A DNA stretch of 35,444 nt from Pseudomonadota bacterium (GCA_021792755.1 JAJYUA010000034.1:1-35444), one strand, 5' to 3'. Shown: positions 23,518 to 32,940, numbered from the stretch's first letter. Notes: generated from the sequence alone by a model not told the origin. Program-made: numbers and translations.

Positions 23518-24985
23518 GGGCCTGGCTTTCTTCCTTCGGAGGACGGTCACGGATGATGCTGATGGGCATGCGGATGCGAAAGTGCGCGCCGGGGAATTCC
23601 CCGTCGACGATCTGCACGGTGCCGCCGTGCGCGGTGACGAATTCCAACACCACCGACAGGCCGATGCCGGTGCCCTTGATGGAGATGCCGTTCGCGGCCC
23701 GGCCGGTGTAGAAGGCCCTGAAGACCTGCTCGCGCTCGTCCTTGGGGATGCCGGGGCCGGTATCGGCGACATCGAGCACCAGGTGCTCGCCGAACGTGCA
23801 GGCGCGGATGTGGATGGTGCCGCCCTTGGGGGAGTACTTGACGGCGTTCGAGACCAGGTTCTCCAGGATCAGGCGCACCTTGCCACGGTCGGCCACGAGC
23901 GTCACATCCTGCACCTGCACATCGAGGCGCATGCGCTGGGAGAGCACGGTGAGCTGCTGGCTCTCGAGCACCTGGCGCACGAGCGGGCGCAGCCTGAACT
24001 CGCTCGCGTCCAGGCCGACGGTGGAGGTCTGCCAGGCGCTGAAGGAGAGCAGGTTCTCGATCATGCGCTGCAGCTGGATGCCGTTGTCGCGCAGGATCGC
24101 GGTGACCTCGCGCTGGCTCGAGTCGAGCTTGCCCACCGCCCCATCCATCAACAGCTCCGTGCCCTCGCGGATGTTGGCAAGCGGGGTCTTGAGCTCGTGC
24201 GACATGTGGCGCAGGAACCGGTCGCGCTCCTCGTTGAGCTCGATGAGGCGCAGCCGCAGCCACTCGATCTGCGTGCCCAGGCGCTCGAGGTCGTGCGGTC
24301 CGCTCACGGCGATGCTCTGGTGCAGGCTGCCGTGGCCGAGGGCGCGGATGGCCTGGTCGATCTGGCGAAGCGGCCGCCCGACGAGCAGCGTCAGCAGGGA
24401 GATGGCGACCACGGTGAGCGGAATGAGCAGCGCGGCCTGCCAGAAGAGCAGCTCGCGCGCCCGGTCGGTGAGCGCCTTGAGCGAGGCGACCTCGGTGTCG
24501 ATCTGCTGGTTGCTCTGGCGGGCGATGCGATCGACCAGGGTGCCGAGGGTGGCGAAGCGCCTGGTGAATGCCGCGGTCTCGGTGAGGGCGATGCCGGGCG
24601 GGGTGGTGAGCACCAGGTGGCGGACCTGCCGCTGCTTCGCGGCGAGCTTGCCCAGCGTCTGCCTCGTGGGCGTGCCCGCCTGTCGGTAGAGCAGCCGGCG
24701 GGTGGCCGAGAGCGCCTCGTCCTGGTGCCGGTAGACCTGCAGCAGCTTCGAATCATCGAGCACGTCGTACAGGCGCGAGGTGCGGTCCAGGGCGTCGATC
24801 TCGCTGAACAGCTTCTGGCTTTCCCGGGCGGCGGTGACGCCCTGCAGGACGATCCGCTGGCCGCGCGAGGACAGGGCGCGGAACTGCAGGGCCGCGGTGA
24901 CGATGGCCACCAGCAGGGGCAGGGCAAGAAGCGCCAGCCCGAGAAGCATCAGGCCGCTCAAGGACTTAGGGCGCAACCAGCGCAT
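23507..24985 (-). CDS. glrK: Sensor histidine kinase GlrK
   Basis: A 492-residue membrane sensor kinase. Transmembrane segments lie at about residues 9-33 and 177-200, with a periplasmic helical sensor region between them. A HAMP linker follows (GRPLRQIDQAIRALGHGSL). The HisKA domain holds the phospho-accepting histidine in FLRHMSHELKTPL near residue 262. The ATPase domain shows N-box ILENLVSNAVKYSPKGG, DTGPGIP and GTGIGLSVV. Upon an envelope signal it should phosphorylate GlrR. The ATG at 24985 is preferred over an open extension to 25054, because it leads directly into the first membrane segment and leaves 32 bp after the galE stop. Co-orientation with galE is notable. Confidence 0.9.
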   Translation of the reverse strand: MRWLRPKSLSGLMLLGLALLALPLLVAIVTAALQFRALSSRGQRIVLQGVTAARESQKLFSEIDALDRTSRLYDVLDDSKLLQVYRHQDEALSATRRLLYRQAGTPTRQTLGKLAAKQRQVRHLVLTTPPGIALTETAAFTRRFATLGTLVDRIARQSNQQIDTEVASLKALTDRARELLFWQAALLIPLTVVAISLLTLLVGRPLRQIDQAIRALGHGSLHQSIAVSGPHDLERLGTQIEWLRLRLIELNEERDRFLRHMSHELKTPLANIREGTELLMDGAVGKLDSSQREVTAILRDNGIQLQRMIENLLSFSAWQTSTVGLDASEFRLRPLVRQVLESQQLTVLSQRMRLDVQVQDVTLVADRGKVRLILENLVSNAVKYSPKGGTIHIRACTFGEHLVLDVADTGPGIPKDEREQVFRAFYTGRAANGISIKGTGIGLSVVLEFVTAHGGTVQIVDGEFPGAHFRIRMPISIIRDRPPKEESQAHAA

Positions 24986-25017
24986 TGTGGCGATTGTACT
25001 CTCGCCCGTCCCGGGTG

Positions 25018-26013
25018 CTAGTCCCACGGCTCTCGCTGCAGCCGTTCCTCCCACGCCAGCGAGTGGCGCACGATGGTATCGAGGTCATCGAGCCGGGGCG
25101 TCCAGCCGAGCAGGCTGCGGATGCGCTCGGCCCGCGCCACGAGCGCCGGCGGGTCGCCCGCCCGGCGCGGCTCCTCGCGGACCGTGAGGCGCCGGCGCGA
25201 GACGCGCTCGACGCTCTGCAGCACCTCCCGCACGCTGTAGCCGTGGCCGTAGCCGACGTTGAGGACCGTGGAGTCCCCACCGGCGCGCAGGTACGCGAGC
25301 GCATCGAGGTGGGCGGCGGCGAGATCCTCCACGTGGAGGTAGTCGCGCACCCCGGTGCCGTCGGCGGTCGGGTAGTCGGTGCCGAAGATCGCAACGTGCG
25401 GGCGCTTGCCGATCGCGTGCTCGCAGGCGACCTTCACGAGGAGCGTGGCCTGCGCGGTGGCCTGGCCCACGCGGCACGCCGAGTCCGAGCCCGCCACGTT
25501 GAAATAGCGCAGCGCCACGTGCCGCAGCGGTGAGGCCGCCGACACATCGCGCAGCATCCACTCCGACATCAGCTTCGAGGTGCCGTAGGGATTGATGGGC
25601 GCGGTGGGGCTGTCCTCGGCGGCGAGGCCGCTCGGGGGGATGCCGTACACCGCGGCGGTGGAGGAGAACACGACATGGCGCACGCCGGCCTCGAGACAGC
25701 ACTCGAGCAGCGAGCGGGTCGAGCAGGTGTTGTTGCCGTAGTATTTCAGCGGCTCGCGCACGGACTCCGGGACGATGGTGTAGGCGGCGAAGTGCATCAC
25801 CGTGTCGACCCGGTGCGCGGCGAGCACCTCGCGCACGGTGTCCCGGTCCCCGACCCGGCCGATGACGAGCGGGGCATCGAGCACGGCGCGGCGAAAGCCG
25901 CGCGTGAGATCATCGAGCACCACGACCTGCTCGCCGCGCTCGCGCAGCTTCAAGACCACGTGGCTGCCGATGTAACCGGCGCCGCCGGTGACGAGGATGC
26001 TGGAGCGGTTCAT
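25018..26013 (-). CDS. galE: UDP-glucose 4-epimerase
   Basis: A 331-residue extended short-chain dehydrogenase that interconverts UDP-glucose and UDP-galactose (and possibly the N-acetyl forms) with bound NAD+. The Rossmann motif is ILVTGGAGYIGSH at residues 6-18, MHFAAYTIVPESV follows, SSTAAVYG supplies the catalytic serine, and YGTSK supplies the Tyr and Lys of the YxxxK pair. ALRYFNVAGS and GVRDYLHVEDLA complete the family pattern. It is the first gene of the leftward operon with glrK, qseG and glrR and would feed UDP-galactose to envelope polysaccharides. It diverges from srkA with a 50-bp gap that must hold both promoters. Confidence 0.94.
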   Translation of the reverse strand: MNRSSILVTGGAGYIGSHVVLKLRERGEQVVVLDDLTRGFRRAVLDAPLVIGRVGDRDTVREVLAAHRVDTVMHFAAYTIVPESVREPLKYYGNNTCSTRSLLECCLEAGVRHVVFSSTAAVYGIPPSGLAAEDSPTAPINPYGTSKLMSEWMLRDVSAASPLRHVALRYFNVAGSDSACRVGQATAQATLLVKVACEHAIGKRPHVAIFGTDYPTADGTGVRDYLHVEDLAAAHLDALAYLRAGGDSTVLNVGYGHGYSVREVLQSVERVSRRRLTVREEPRRAGDPPALVARAERIRSLLGWTPRLDDLDTIVRHSLAWEERLQREPWD

Positions 26014-26063
26014 GCGAGAATGGAGCCCAAGTCCGTGAAGGCGATCATCATAAACGAATCCCG

Positions 26064-27083
26064 ATGAGCAAAACCTCGCGCCGTCCTCCCGCCGCCCGAT
26101 CGCGCGCCGAAGCGCAACCGTTTGCGAGCCTGAGCCCGCAGCGGGTGCTCGAGGCCGCCCTGAGCGCCGGGCTCGAGCCCGACGGACGCCTCCTCGCCCT
26201 GAACAGCTACGAGAACCGCGTCTATCGGCTCGGCGCCGCCCAGGGGTTCCTGGTGTTGAAGTTCTATCGCCCGGCGCGCTGGAGCGATGCGCAGATCCTC
26301 GAGGAGCACGCCTTCACCGCCGAGCTCGCCGAGGCGCAGCTGCCGGTGGCGGCCCCGATCGGGGGCGGGGGCGGGAGCCTGTTTCACCTCGGGGGCTTTC
26401 GCTTCGCGGCCTTCCCCTGCCTGCCCGGCCGCGCCCCGGAGCTCGATGCGCCGGGGGCGCGCGAAGTGCTCGGCCGCGCGCTCGCGCGCCTGCACCAGGT
26501 GGGTGAGCGCCGGCCCTTCGAGCACCGGCCCACCCTCGGCATCGGCCGGCTGGGCGGGCAGGCGCGCCGGATCGTGCTCGGCTCGCAGCTCTTGCCCGAG
26601 GCGCTGCGCGAGCGCTACGAGCGCCTGAGCGAAATGCTGCTCGAGCGCATCGGGGGCCTGTACGAAGAGGTCGGCCCGGTGTCGCACGTGCGGCTGCATG
26701 GGGACTGCCACCTCGGCAACCTGCTCTGGGACGAGCACGGGCCGCTGTTCGTGGACCTGGACGATTGCGCCATGGGGCCGCGCATCCAGGACCTGTGGAT
26801 GCTGCTGTCCGGGGCCCCCGCCGAGCAGCAGGCGCAGTGGGGGCAGCTGCTGGGCGGTTATGCCCAGTTCGCGGATTTCGATTTCCGGGAGCTGCGCCTG
26901 ATCGAGCCGCTGCGGGCGCTGCGCATGCTGCATCACGCCGGCTGGGTCTGCCAGCGCTGGACCGATCCGGCCTTTCCGCGGGCGTTTCCCTGGTTCGGCG
27001 AGCCGAGGTACTGGGAGGGCTATCTCAACGATCTCGCCGCGCAGCTGCCGGCGATCGAGGAGCCGCCGCTGCTGGCTCGCTGA
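26064..27083 (+). CDS. srkA: Stress-response serine/threonine kinase SrkA (YihE family)
   Basis: A 339-residue protein kinase of the aminoglycoside phosphotransferase-like fold. NSYENRVYRLG and FLVLKFYRPARWSDAQILEEH hold the nucleotide loop and ATP-anchoring lysine. HVRLHGDCHLGNLLW near residue 212 is the catalytic loop, and FVDLDDCAMGPRIQDLWML gives the metal-binding aspartate. RALRMLHHAGW near the C-terminus is a family hallmark. In E. coli SrkA phosphorylates protein substrates and protects against oxidative and envelope-stress-linked death. It is monocistronic in appearance, divergent from galE. The first 20 residues are variable and basic. Confidence 0.93.
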   Translation: MSKTSRRPPAARSRAEAQPFASLSPQRVLEAALSAGLEPDGRLLALNSYENRVYRLGAAQGFLVLKFYRPARWSDAQILEEHAFTAELAEAQLPVAAPIGGGGGSLFHLGGFRFAAFPCLPGRAPELDAPGAREVLGRALARLHQVGERRPFEHRPTLGIGRLGGQARRIVLGSQLLPEALRERYERLSEMLLERIGGLYEEVGPVSHVRLHGDCHLGNLLWDEHGPLFVDLDDCAMGPRIQDLWMLLSGAPAEQQAQWGQLLGGYAQFADFDFRELRLIEPLRALRMLHHAGWVCQRWTDPAFPRAFPWFGEPRYWEGYLNDLAAQLPAIEEPPLLAR

Positions 27084-27227
27084 GACCAAGGGTACGGGCA
27101 GCATCCGGAGGGCGCTGCGAGGATCCGCCTGGGAGGCAAAACGAGGGGAAATTCACGGTTTTTCAACCCGATGCGTGCGCGGCGGCGCCGGCGGCGCTAC
27201 GGTTGAGTCCAGGACGCTCCCAAGCGG

Positions 27228-30143
27228 ATGCTCGACGCAGGGCCGCCTACCACGATGTCCAAGCAAAACGCAGAGTCCTCTGCCAGATCGGCTGAAGAGG
27301 TCGCGCGATCCGCCACCCTCAGCTCGAGCTCGGCAACCACCATCGTGCGGGCCGAGCCGGGCATGCTGGCCGGCGCCCCGGGGCTTCACCCGCAGGTGCG
27401 AACGGTGGTGAAGGAGGTGCAGCTGCGCACCGGGCGAGAGACGCCCGATGTCGGGATGATGCTGCACCTGTTCAGCGCCCAGTTCGAGGCCATGGATGCC
27501 GAGCGGCGGGGCATCGTGCAGTCCATGCGCCTGATGGCCGACGAGGCCGCCGAGCTCGCCTACCGCTCGCATGAGTCGCAGCTCACCGAGCGGGTCGTGC
27601 AGGCCGAGCGGGCGGTGTTCGAGCAGCTCACCGGCGCCGTGCCGCTCGCGGAGGTGCTCGCCTCGGTGAGCCGCTTCATCGAGTCGGTGGGCGTGGGCAC
27701 GGCCTGTGTGATCTCCGTGCTCGCCGAGGACGGACGCACGTTCGCGCACCTGGTGGGCCCGAAGCTGCCCGCGCCGCTGCGCTCGGTGCTCGAGCACGCG
27801 CAGATCGGTATCCGCAACGGCTCCTGCGCCGCGGCGGTGTACCTCGATCGGCCGGTGCTGGTGGCGGACATCGCCACCGACCCGTTCTGGGAGCGGCATC
27901 GGGAGACGGCGATCAAAGCCGGGCTCAACGCCGCCTGGTCCACCCCCATCAAGGCCGCCGACGGCACGGTGCTCGGGTGCCTCGGCGTGTTTCATCACAC
28001 GCCGGGCCTTCCGGGCCAGCGCGAGCGCCGGATCATGGATCACGCCGCCCAGATCGCCGGCATCGCCATCGCCAGGCGCCTCGCCGAGGAGGCGCTGCGG
28101 GCGAGCGAGGCGAAGTTCCGCGGCCTGTTCGAGAGCATCGCCGAGGGCGTGTACCAGAGCGGCCGCGACGGGCGTTTCAACTCGGTCAATCCGGCCTTCG
28201 TCGCGATCCTCGGCTACGAGAGCGCCGAGCAGCTCTATCAGCTTCAGGACCTGGCGCTGCTTTACTGGAACCCGAATGACCGTGCCGAGTTCATCCGCCG
28301 GGTCGAGACCGAGGGGGAGATCCGCAACGCCGAGTTCGTGCTGCGCCGTCGCGACGGCCAGCCGGTGGTGGTGCTGGAGAACGCCCGCGCCGTGCGCGAC
28401 GGCAGCGGCGAGGTGAGCGGCTACGAGGGCACCATCGCCGACATCACCGAGCGCAAGCGCGCCGAGCAGGCCGTGTTCGCCGAGAAGGAGCGCGCGCAGG
28501 TGACGCTGCAGTCGATCGGCGATGCGGTGATCAGCACCGATGCGGACGGGCGCATCGACTACATCAACCCGGTGGCCGAGAACCTCACCGCCTGGCGGCT
28601 CGAGGAGGCGCGCGGCCGCCCGATCGGGGAGGTGCTGACGCTGGTCGATGAGCTCACGCGCGAGCCGATCGACAATCCGCTGCTGTGCGTGCTCGGCCGG
28701 GCGCGCAACAACTCCGCCACCGAGCACGCGGTGCTGATCACGCGCGGGGGCCACGAGGTGGCCATCCAGGAGACCGCCGCTCCGATCTGCAACCGCCAGG
28801 GCAAGGTGATCGGCGCCGTGATGGTCTTCCACGACGTCACCCGCGAGCGGCGCTTGAAGCGAGCCCTGTCCTACCAGGCGAGCCACGATGCGCTCACGGG
28901 CCTCATCAACCGCCGCGAGTTCGACACCCGGCTGCGCGCGGCGGTGCCCGCCGCCCAGCGCGGCGAGGCCACCCATGCGCTGCTGTACATCGACCTCGAT
29001 CAGTTCAAGGTCGTCAACGACACCTGCGGGCACCCGGCGGGGGACCGGTTGCTGCGCGACATCACCGGACTGCTGCAATCGCGGGTGCGTGCCTCCGACA
29101 CCATCGCCCGCCTGGGCGGGGATGAGTTCGGGGTGCTGCTCGAGAGCTGCACGGTGGAGCAGGCGACCCGCATCGCCGAGGGAATCCGCCAGGGGATCCG
29201 GGATTATCGGTTCACCTGGGGCGCGGTCACGCTCTCGATCGGCGCGAGCGTCGGGGTCGTGCAGATCAGGGCCGACACCGAGAGCGTCGCCAACCTGATG
29301 AGCGCCGCCGACATCGCCTGCTACGCGGCCAAGGACGAGGGCCGCAACCGCATCCATCTCTACGAGTCCGACGGGCTGAGCCACCCGCGGCACCGGGAGA
29401 TGCACTGGGTGGCGCGGGTGACGCGCGCGGCGGAGGAGAACCGCCTGGAGCTGTACTTTCAGCCGATCCGCCCGATCGCCCACGGCCGGCGCGCCTTCTA
29501 CGAGCTGCTGGTGCGGCTGCGCGACGATGACGGGCAGCTGGTGCCGCCCGGGGAGTTCATCCCGGCGGCCGAGCGTTACAACGTCATGTCGGTGATCGAC
29601 CGGTGGGTGGTGCGCCGCGCGATCGAGTTCCTCGCCGCCTGGCGCGCGCAGGCGCCCGCGTTGCCGCTGCTCGCGGTCAATCTTTCCGGCACCTCGCTCA
29701 ACGAGCAGTCCTTCATCGACTTCGTGATGCAGCAGGTCGAGGAGTGCGGGCTCGCCGAGGCGCTGTGCTTCGAGATCACCGAGACCGCCGCGGTGACCAA
29801 CCTGTCGAACGTCGCGTTCGTCATGCAGGAGCTGAAGCGGCGCGGCTGCCGCTTCTCGCTCGATGACTTCGGCACCGGGCTGTCCTCGTTCAGCTATCTG
29901 AAGACCCTGCCGGTGGATTTCGTGAAGATCGACGGACAGTTCGTGCGCCGTGTCGCCGATGATCCGGTGGACCGCAGCATGGTCGAGGCGATCTGCAAGG
30001 TGGGGCGTACGCTAGGCATTGAGACGGTGGCCGAGTGCGTCGAGGTGCAATCAGTGCTCGATGAGCTCGGGCGCATTGGGGTCGACTACGCGCAAGGGTT
30101 CTTTCTGGCCACTCCGCTGCCCATCGAGCGGCTGAAGCCGTAG
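27228..30143 (+). CDS. GAF-PAS-PAS-GGDEF-EAL cyclic-di-GMP protein
   Basis: A 971-residue cytosolic signalling protein. A GAF domain spans about residues 140-285, two PAS domains about 290-415 and 424-545 (each ending in a TIADITERKRAEQ or VTRERRLKR linker). The GGDEF domain covers 550-705 and EAL 735-965. The cyclase site LGGDEFG near residue 629 is intact, with an RASD inhibitory site five residues before it. In the phosphodiesterase domain the signature is ELL rather than EAL, but the catalytic set looks complete: NLSGTSLN, EITETAAV, DDFGTGLSSF, VKIDGQFV, TVAECVE and QGFF. It may make or break cyclic-di-GMP depending on bound signals. No membrane segment is visible. The start could instead be the ATG at 27255. 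Near an exopolysaccharide locus it could influence matrix output. Confidence 0.92.
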   Translation: MLDAGPPTTMSKQNAESSARSAEEVARSATLSSSSATTIVRAEPGMLAGAPGLHPQVRTVVKEVQLRTGRETPDVGMMLHLFSAQFEAMDAERRGIVQSMRLMADEAAELAYRSHESQLTERVVQAERAVFEQLTGAVPLAEVLASVSRFIESVGVGTACVISVLAEDGRTFAHLVGPKLPAPLRSVLEHAQIGIRNGSCAAAVYLDRPVLVADIATDPFWERHRETAIKAGLNAAWSTPIKAADGTVLGCLGVFHHTPGLPGQRERRIMDHAAQIAGIAIARRLAEEALRASEAKFRGLFESIAEGVYQSGRDGRFNSVNPAFVAILGYESAEQLYQLQDLALLYWNPNDRAEFIRRVETEGEIRNAEFVLRRRDGQPVVVLENARAVRDGSGEVSGYEGTIADITERKRAEQAVFAEKERAQVTLQSIGDAVISTDADGRIDYINPVAENLTAWRLEEARGRPIGEVLTLVDELTREPIDNPLLCVLGRARNNSATEHAVLITRGGHEVAIQETAAPICNRQGKVIGAVMVFHDVTRERRLKRALSYQASHDALTGLINRREFDTRLRAAVPAAQRGEATHALLYIDLDQFKVVNDTCGHPAGDRLLRDITGLLQSRVRASDTIARLGGDEFGVLLESCTVEQATRIAEGIRQGIRDYRFTWGAVTLSIGASVGVVQIRADTESVANLMSAADIACYAAKDEGRNRIHLYESDGLSHPRHREMHWVARVTRAAEENRLELYFQPIRPIAHGRRAFYELLVRLRDDDGQLVPPGEFIPAAERYNVMSVIDRWVVRRAIEFLAAWRAQAPALPLLAVNLSGTSLNEQSFIDFVMQQVEECGLAEALCFEITETAAVTNLSNVAFVMQELKRRGCRFSLDDFGTGLSSFSYLKTLPVDFVKIDGQFVRRVADDPVDRSMVEAICKVGRTLGIETVAECVEVQSVLDELGRIGVDYAQGFFLATPLPIERLKP

Positions 30144-30568
30144 CCGGGCGCGCGCGCACCGCGTGGCATTCTTGCTGACAGGCCCGCGCCCGGGTGCGCA
30201 GGCAGCTGCGCATCGGTCCTGCGGCGCGATCGGTATCGGATTGCATCGGCTTTGCTCCCTGGGCTCTTGAGGGCCTGGCCTGTTCGGACCACTGCCATGC
30301 AAGAGACATGCCCGGCTGAACAAAGGGCAAGACATTCAATTGGTTGCGGGATCCAGGGCCCTTCCGGCCGCCGGAATATGTAAGAAAGACCGACAGCGGA
30401 CGCGCCGGTGCCGGTCGGCCGTGCGCGGGCTGAGCGCACCCGCGGGCGGGGCGCGCGAGGCACTGTTGCCGCTCGAGGCCGGCGGCGGCCCGCGCGCCTC
30501 GCTCTGCGCGGTCCGCCCCTGCCCGAATCATCCCACTTTATCGCGGGCAACCGGGCATACTCGGGCGG
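30144..30568. other. 425-bp intergenic region, no gene supported
   Basis: No credible coding sequence. A stretch of about 140 bp near 30,240-30,380 is less GC-rich than the surroundings and stands out by eye, with an open but unassignable leftward frame (LSYIFRRPEGPWIPQP). The 70 bp before the XylE-like gene include ATCATCCCACTTTATCGC-like sequence that could hold its promoter. I see no riboswitch, tRNA or terminator I can defend. Confidence 0.4.
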
Positions 30569-32023
30569 ATGAGCAAGAGCAATACGGGACTCGTGGTCGC
30601 GCTGACGTTCGTGGCCACGCTCGGGGGGCTGCTGTTCGGCTACGACACCGCGGTGATTTCCGGGGCGGTCGGGGCGATCGATCACTACTTCATCGATCCG
30701 CAGCACCTCTCGCAGACCGCCGCGAGCACCCTCTCGGGCTGGACGATCTCGAGCGCGCTGTTCGGCTGCGTGCTCGGCTCGGGGGTGGCGGGGTGGATCT
30801 CGAGCCGCCTCGGGCGCAAGCGCGGTCTGATGATCGCGGCCCTGATGTTCCTGCTGGGCTCGATCGGCTCTGCCGTGCCGGAGCTCGGCCTCGGGGTGAT
30901 CGGGCGCATGGGCCCGGCGGCGCTCACGCCTTTCATCTGCTACCGCATCCTCGGGGGCATGGGCGTCGGCATCGCCTCGATGATCTCGCCGCTGTACATC
31001 GCGGAGATCGCCCCGAGCGAGATCCGCGGGCGGCTGGTCTCCTGCAACCAGCTCGCCATCGTCGTCGGGATCCTGCTGGTGTACTTCGTCAACTGGTTCA
31101 TCCAGTCGCTCGGCACCCATGCCTGGTATCTCTCGACGGCGTGGCGGGTGATGCTCGCCTCGGAGTCGGTGCCGGCGCTGCTGTTCCTGGCGCTGCTTTT
31201 TTTCGTGCCCGATACGCCGCGCTGGTTCGTGATGCGCGGCCGGAGCGAGGAGGCGCTGCGCCAGCTCGCCCGCGTCAACGGCGAGGCCGCCGCGCCCGGG
31301 ATTCTCGCCGACATCGAGCGCACCCTCGCGGTGCGCAGCGGGCGGCTGCTCGCCTTCGGGCTGCCGGTGCTCGCGATCGGCATCCTGCTGTCGGTCTTCC
31401 AGCAGCTGGTCGGCATCAACGCGGTGCTCTACTACGCGCCGCTCATGTTCCGCAACATGGGCGCGTCCACCAACTCCGCGTTCCTGCAGACCGTGGTGGT
31501 CGGGGCCGCCAACCTGCTGTTCACGTTCGTCGCGATCGCCTGCGTCGACCGCCTCGGGCGCAAGCCCCTGCTGGTGATCGGCTCGAGCGCGATGGCGGCG
31601 GCGATGTTCGCCCTCGGCGGCCTGTTCGATGCGCACGCGCTGGGGCTGTGGGCGCTGGTGGCGGTCGTCGCCTACATCGCCGGCTTCGCCCTCTCCTGGG
31701 GCCCGGTCGTGTGGGTGCTGCTCGCGGAGATGTTCCCCAACTCCATCAAGAGCAAGGCGATGGCTATCGCGGTGGCCGCGCAGTGGCTGGCCAACCTGTT
31801 CGTCTCCTGGTCGTTCAAGGTGCTCGACGGCAACGGCTGGCTGAATGCGCACTTCAACCACGGCTTCGCCTACTGGATCTACGGGTCGATGAGCGTGCTG
31901 TCGGCGGCTTTCGTGCTGCGCTTCGTGCCCGAGACCAAGGGCCGCACGCTCGAATCGATCCAGGAGCTCTGGCACGCACACCGCCGCGGCGACCGGCTCG
32001 CCTCGGCTGAGGCGCTCGACTGA
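30569..32023 (+). CDS. xylE: Sugar:H+ symporter, XylE type (major facilitator superfamily)
   Basis: A 484-residue twelve-helix sugar porter of the inner membrane. It follows E. coli XylE closely: VATLGGLLFGYDTAVISG in helix 1 with the proton-coupling aspartate, LGRKRG in loop 2-3, YRILGGMGVGIASM with PLYIAEIAP, PDTPRW in the central loop, FQQLVGINAVLYYAP in helix 7, DRLGRKPL in loop 8-9, FALSWGPVVWVLLAEMFPN in helix 10 and VPETKGRTLE after helix 12. Residues equivalent to the XylE sugar-binding QQ, N and W are retained, so D-xylose or a related hexose is the likely cargo. No xylose catabolic genes are next to it; a convergent GntR-type regulator follows. The exact sugar is inferred from similarity only. 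Confidence 0.9.
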   Translation: MSKSNTGLVVALTFVATLGGLLFGYDTAVISGAVGAIDHYFIDPQHLSQTAASTLSGWTISSALFGCVLGSGVAGWISSRLGRKRGLMIAALMFLLGSIGSAVPELGLGVIGRMGPAALTPFICYRILGGMGVGIASMISPLYIAEIAPSEIRGRLVSCNQLAIVVGILLVYFVNWFIQSLGTHAWYLSTAWRVMLASESVPALLFLALLFFVPDTPRWFVMRGRSEEALRQLARVNGEAAAPGILADIERTLAVRSGRLLAFGLPVLAIGILLSVFQQLVGINAVLYYAPLMFRNMGASTNSAFLQTVVVGAANLLFTFVAIACVDRLGRKPLLVIGSSAMAAAMFALGGLFDAHALGLWALVAVVAYIAGFALSWGPVVWVLLAEMFPNSIKSKAMAIAVAAQWLANLFVSWSFKVLDGNGWLNAHFNHGFAYWIYGSMSVLSAAFVLRFVPETKGRTLESIQELWHAHRRGDRLASAEALD

Positions 32024-32103
32024 CCGGGTGCCTCGAGGCGCCTCGGGGGCGCGGGCGGCGCGCTCGCAAAGCCGCACCGGCGCGGGCCGGGGGCTCGAGC
32101 CGG

Positions 32104-32859
32104 TCAGCGTTTCTTCGCCTGCATGCGGCGGGTGAGGTCGATGCGCTCGACGCCGATGTCGATCACGCGCCGCATGGCCTCGGCGGCGGCCGACTCATCG
32201 CCCGCCTCGATCGCATCGACGATGTCGGCGTGCGCGCCCACGGTGGCCTGGTAGTCGAGCGGATCGTCGACCGGGGAGCTGTACATGAAGGAGGCGACCA
32301 GCGCCGTGTCGATGACGCTCGCCGCCGAGCGCATCATGGGGTTGCCGGTGGCGTTGCCCACCACCAGGTGAAACTCGAGATCCGCCTCGGCGAAGCTCTG
32401 GCGATTGTGCCCGCCGCGGCTCATCTGCTTCAGGCACTCGCGCAGGCTCGCGACGTCCTGCGCGGAGCGCCGTTGCGCGGCGAGCGCCGCCGCCGCCGGC
32501 TCGAGCGCCCGGCGCACCTCCACCAGGCCGTGCATGAACTCGTCATCGAACCCCAGGCGCACCCGCCACGCCAGCACGTCGGCATCGAAGTAGTTCCAGT
32601 ACATGCGCTCGCGCACCCGGGTGCCGACGCGCGTCTTGGAAATCACGAAGCCCTTGGCGGCCAGGGTTTTCATCACTTCGCGGATCACCGTGCGCGAGAC
32701 GTGAAAGCGCTCGATGATCTGCGGCTCCGGCGGCAGTTTGCTGCCCGGTGGATACAGCCCCTTCAGCAGCTCCATCCCGAGGAGCGCGGCGATGTGATCG
32801 TGACTTGATTTCGCCCGCTCCAGCGTGAGGCGGCTCAGGAGCGGCAGCGGCTGCGGCAT
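32104..32859 (-). CDS. GntR-family transcriptional regulator, FCD subfamily
   Basis: A 251-residue repressor-type regulator. The N-terminal winged helix-turn-helix reads LLKGLYPPGSKLPPE then RFHVSRTVIREVMKTLAAKG, followed by SKTRVGTRVRE. The C-terminal FCD effector domain has EVRRALEPAAAALAA, ADLEFHLVVGNATGNP (metal-binding Asp and His) and GAHADIVDAIEAGD. The last histidine of the usual metal set appears to be valine (AMRRVIDI), so metal binding may be altered. Members typically respond to sugar acids or other carboxylates. It converges on the XylE-like gene (80-bp gap) and diverges from the enoyl-CoA hydratase gene (134-bp gap), so it may control either. Confidence 0.9.
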   Translation of the reverse strand: MPQPLPLLSRLTLERAKSSHDHIAALLGMELLKGLYPPGSKLPPEPQIIERFHVSRTVIREVMKTLAAKGFVISKTRVGTRVRERMYWNYFDADVLAWRVRLGFDDEFMHGLVEVRRALEPAAAALAAQRRSAQDVASLRECLKQMSRGGHNRQSFAEADLEFHLVVGNATGNPMMRSAASVIDTALVASFMYSSPVDDPLDYQATVGAHADIVDAIEAGDESAAAEAMRRVIDIGVERIDLTRRMQAKKR

Positions 32860-32940
32860 GATGGGGTCGCCTAGGTACTTTCCGCCGGATGATCGAGTCG
32901 CACGGGCGCTCTCGATATCATCGGGGGGCCGGGCTCTGAG

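Noticed and set aside
23518-23772. N-terminal extension of the QseG-like lipoprotein
   Set aside because: The extension is antisense-like shadow of the kinase ATPase domain, and the signal peptide with lipobox begins at the internal ATG at 23517.
27153-29483. Leftward 776-codon open frame opposite the cyclic-di-GMP gene
   Set aside because: Antisense shadow of GAF, PAS and GGDEF coding sequence, without recognisable domains.
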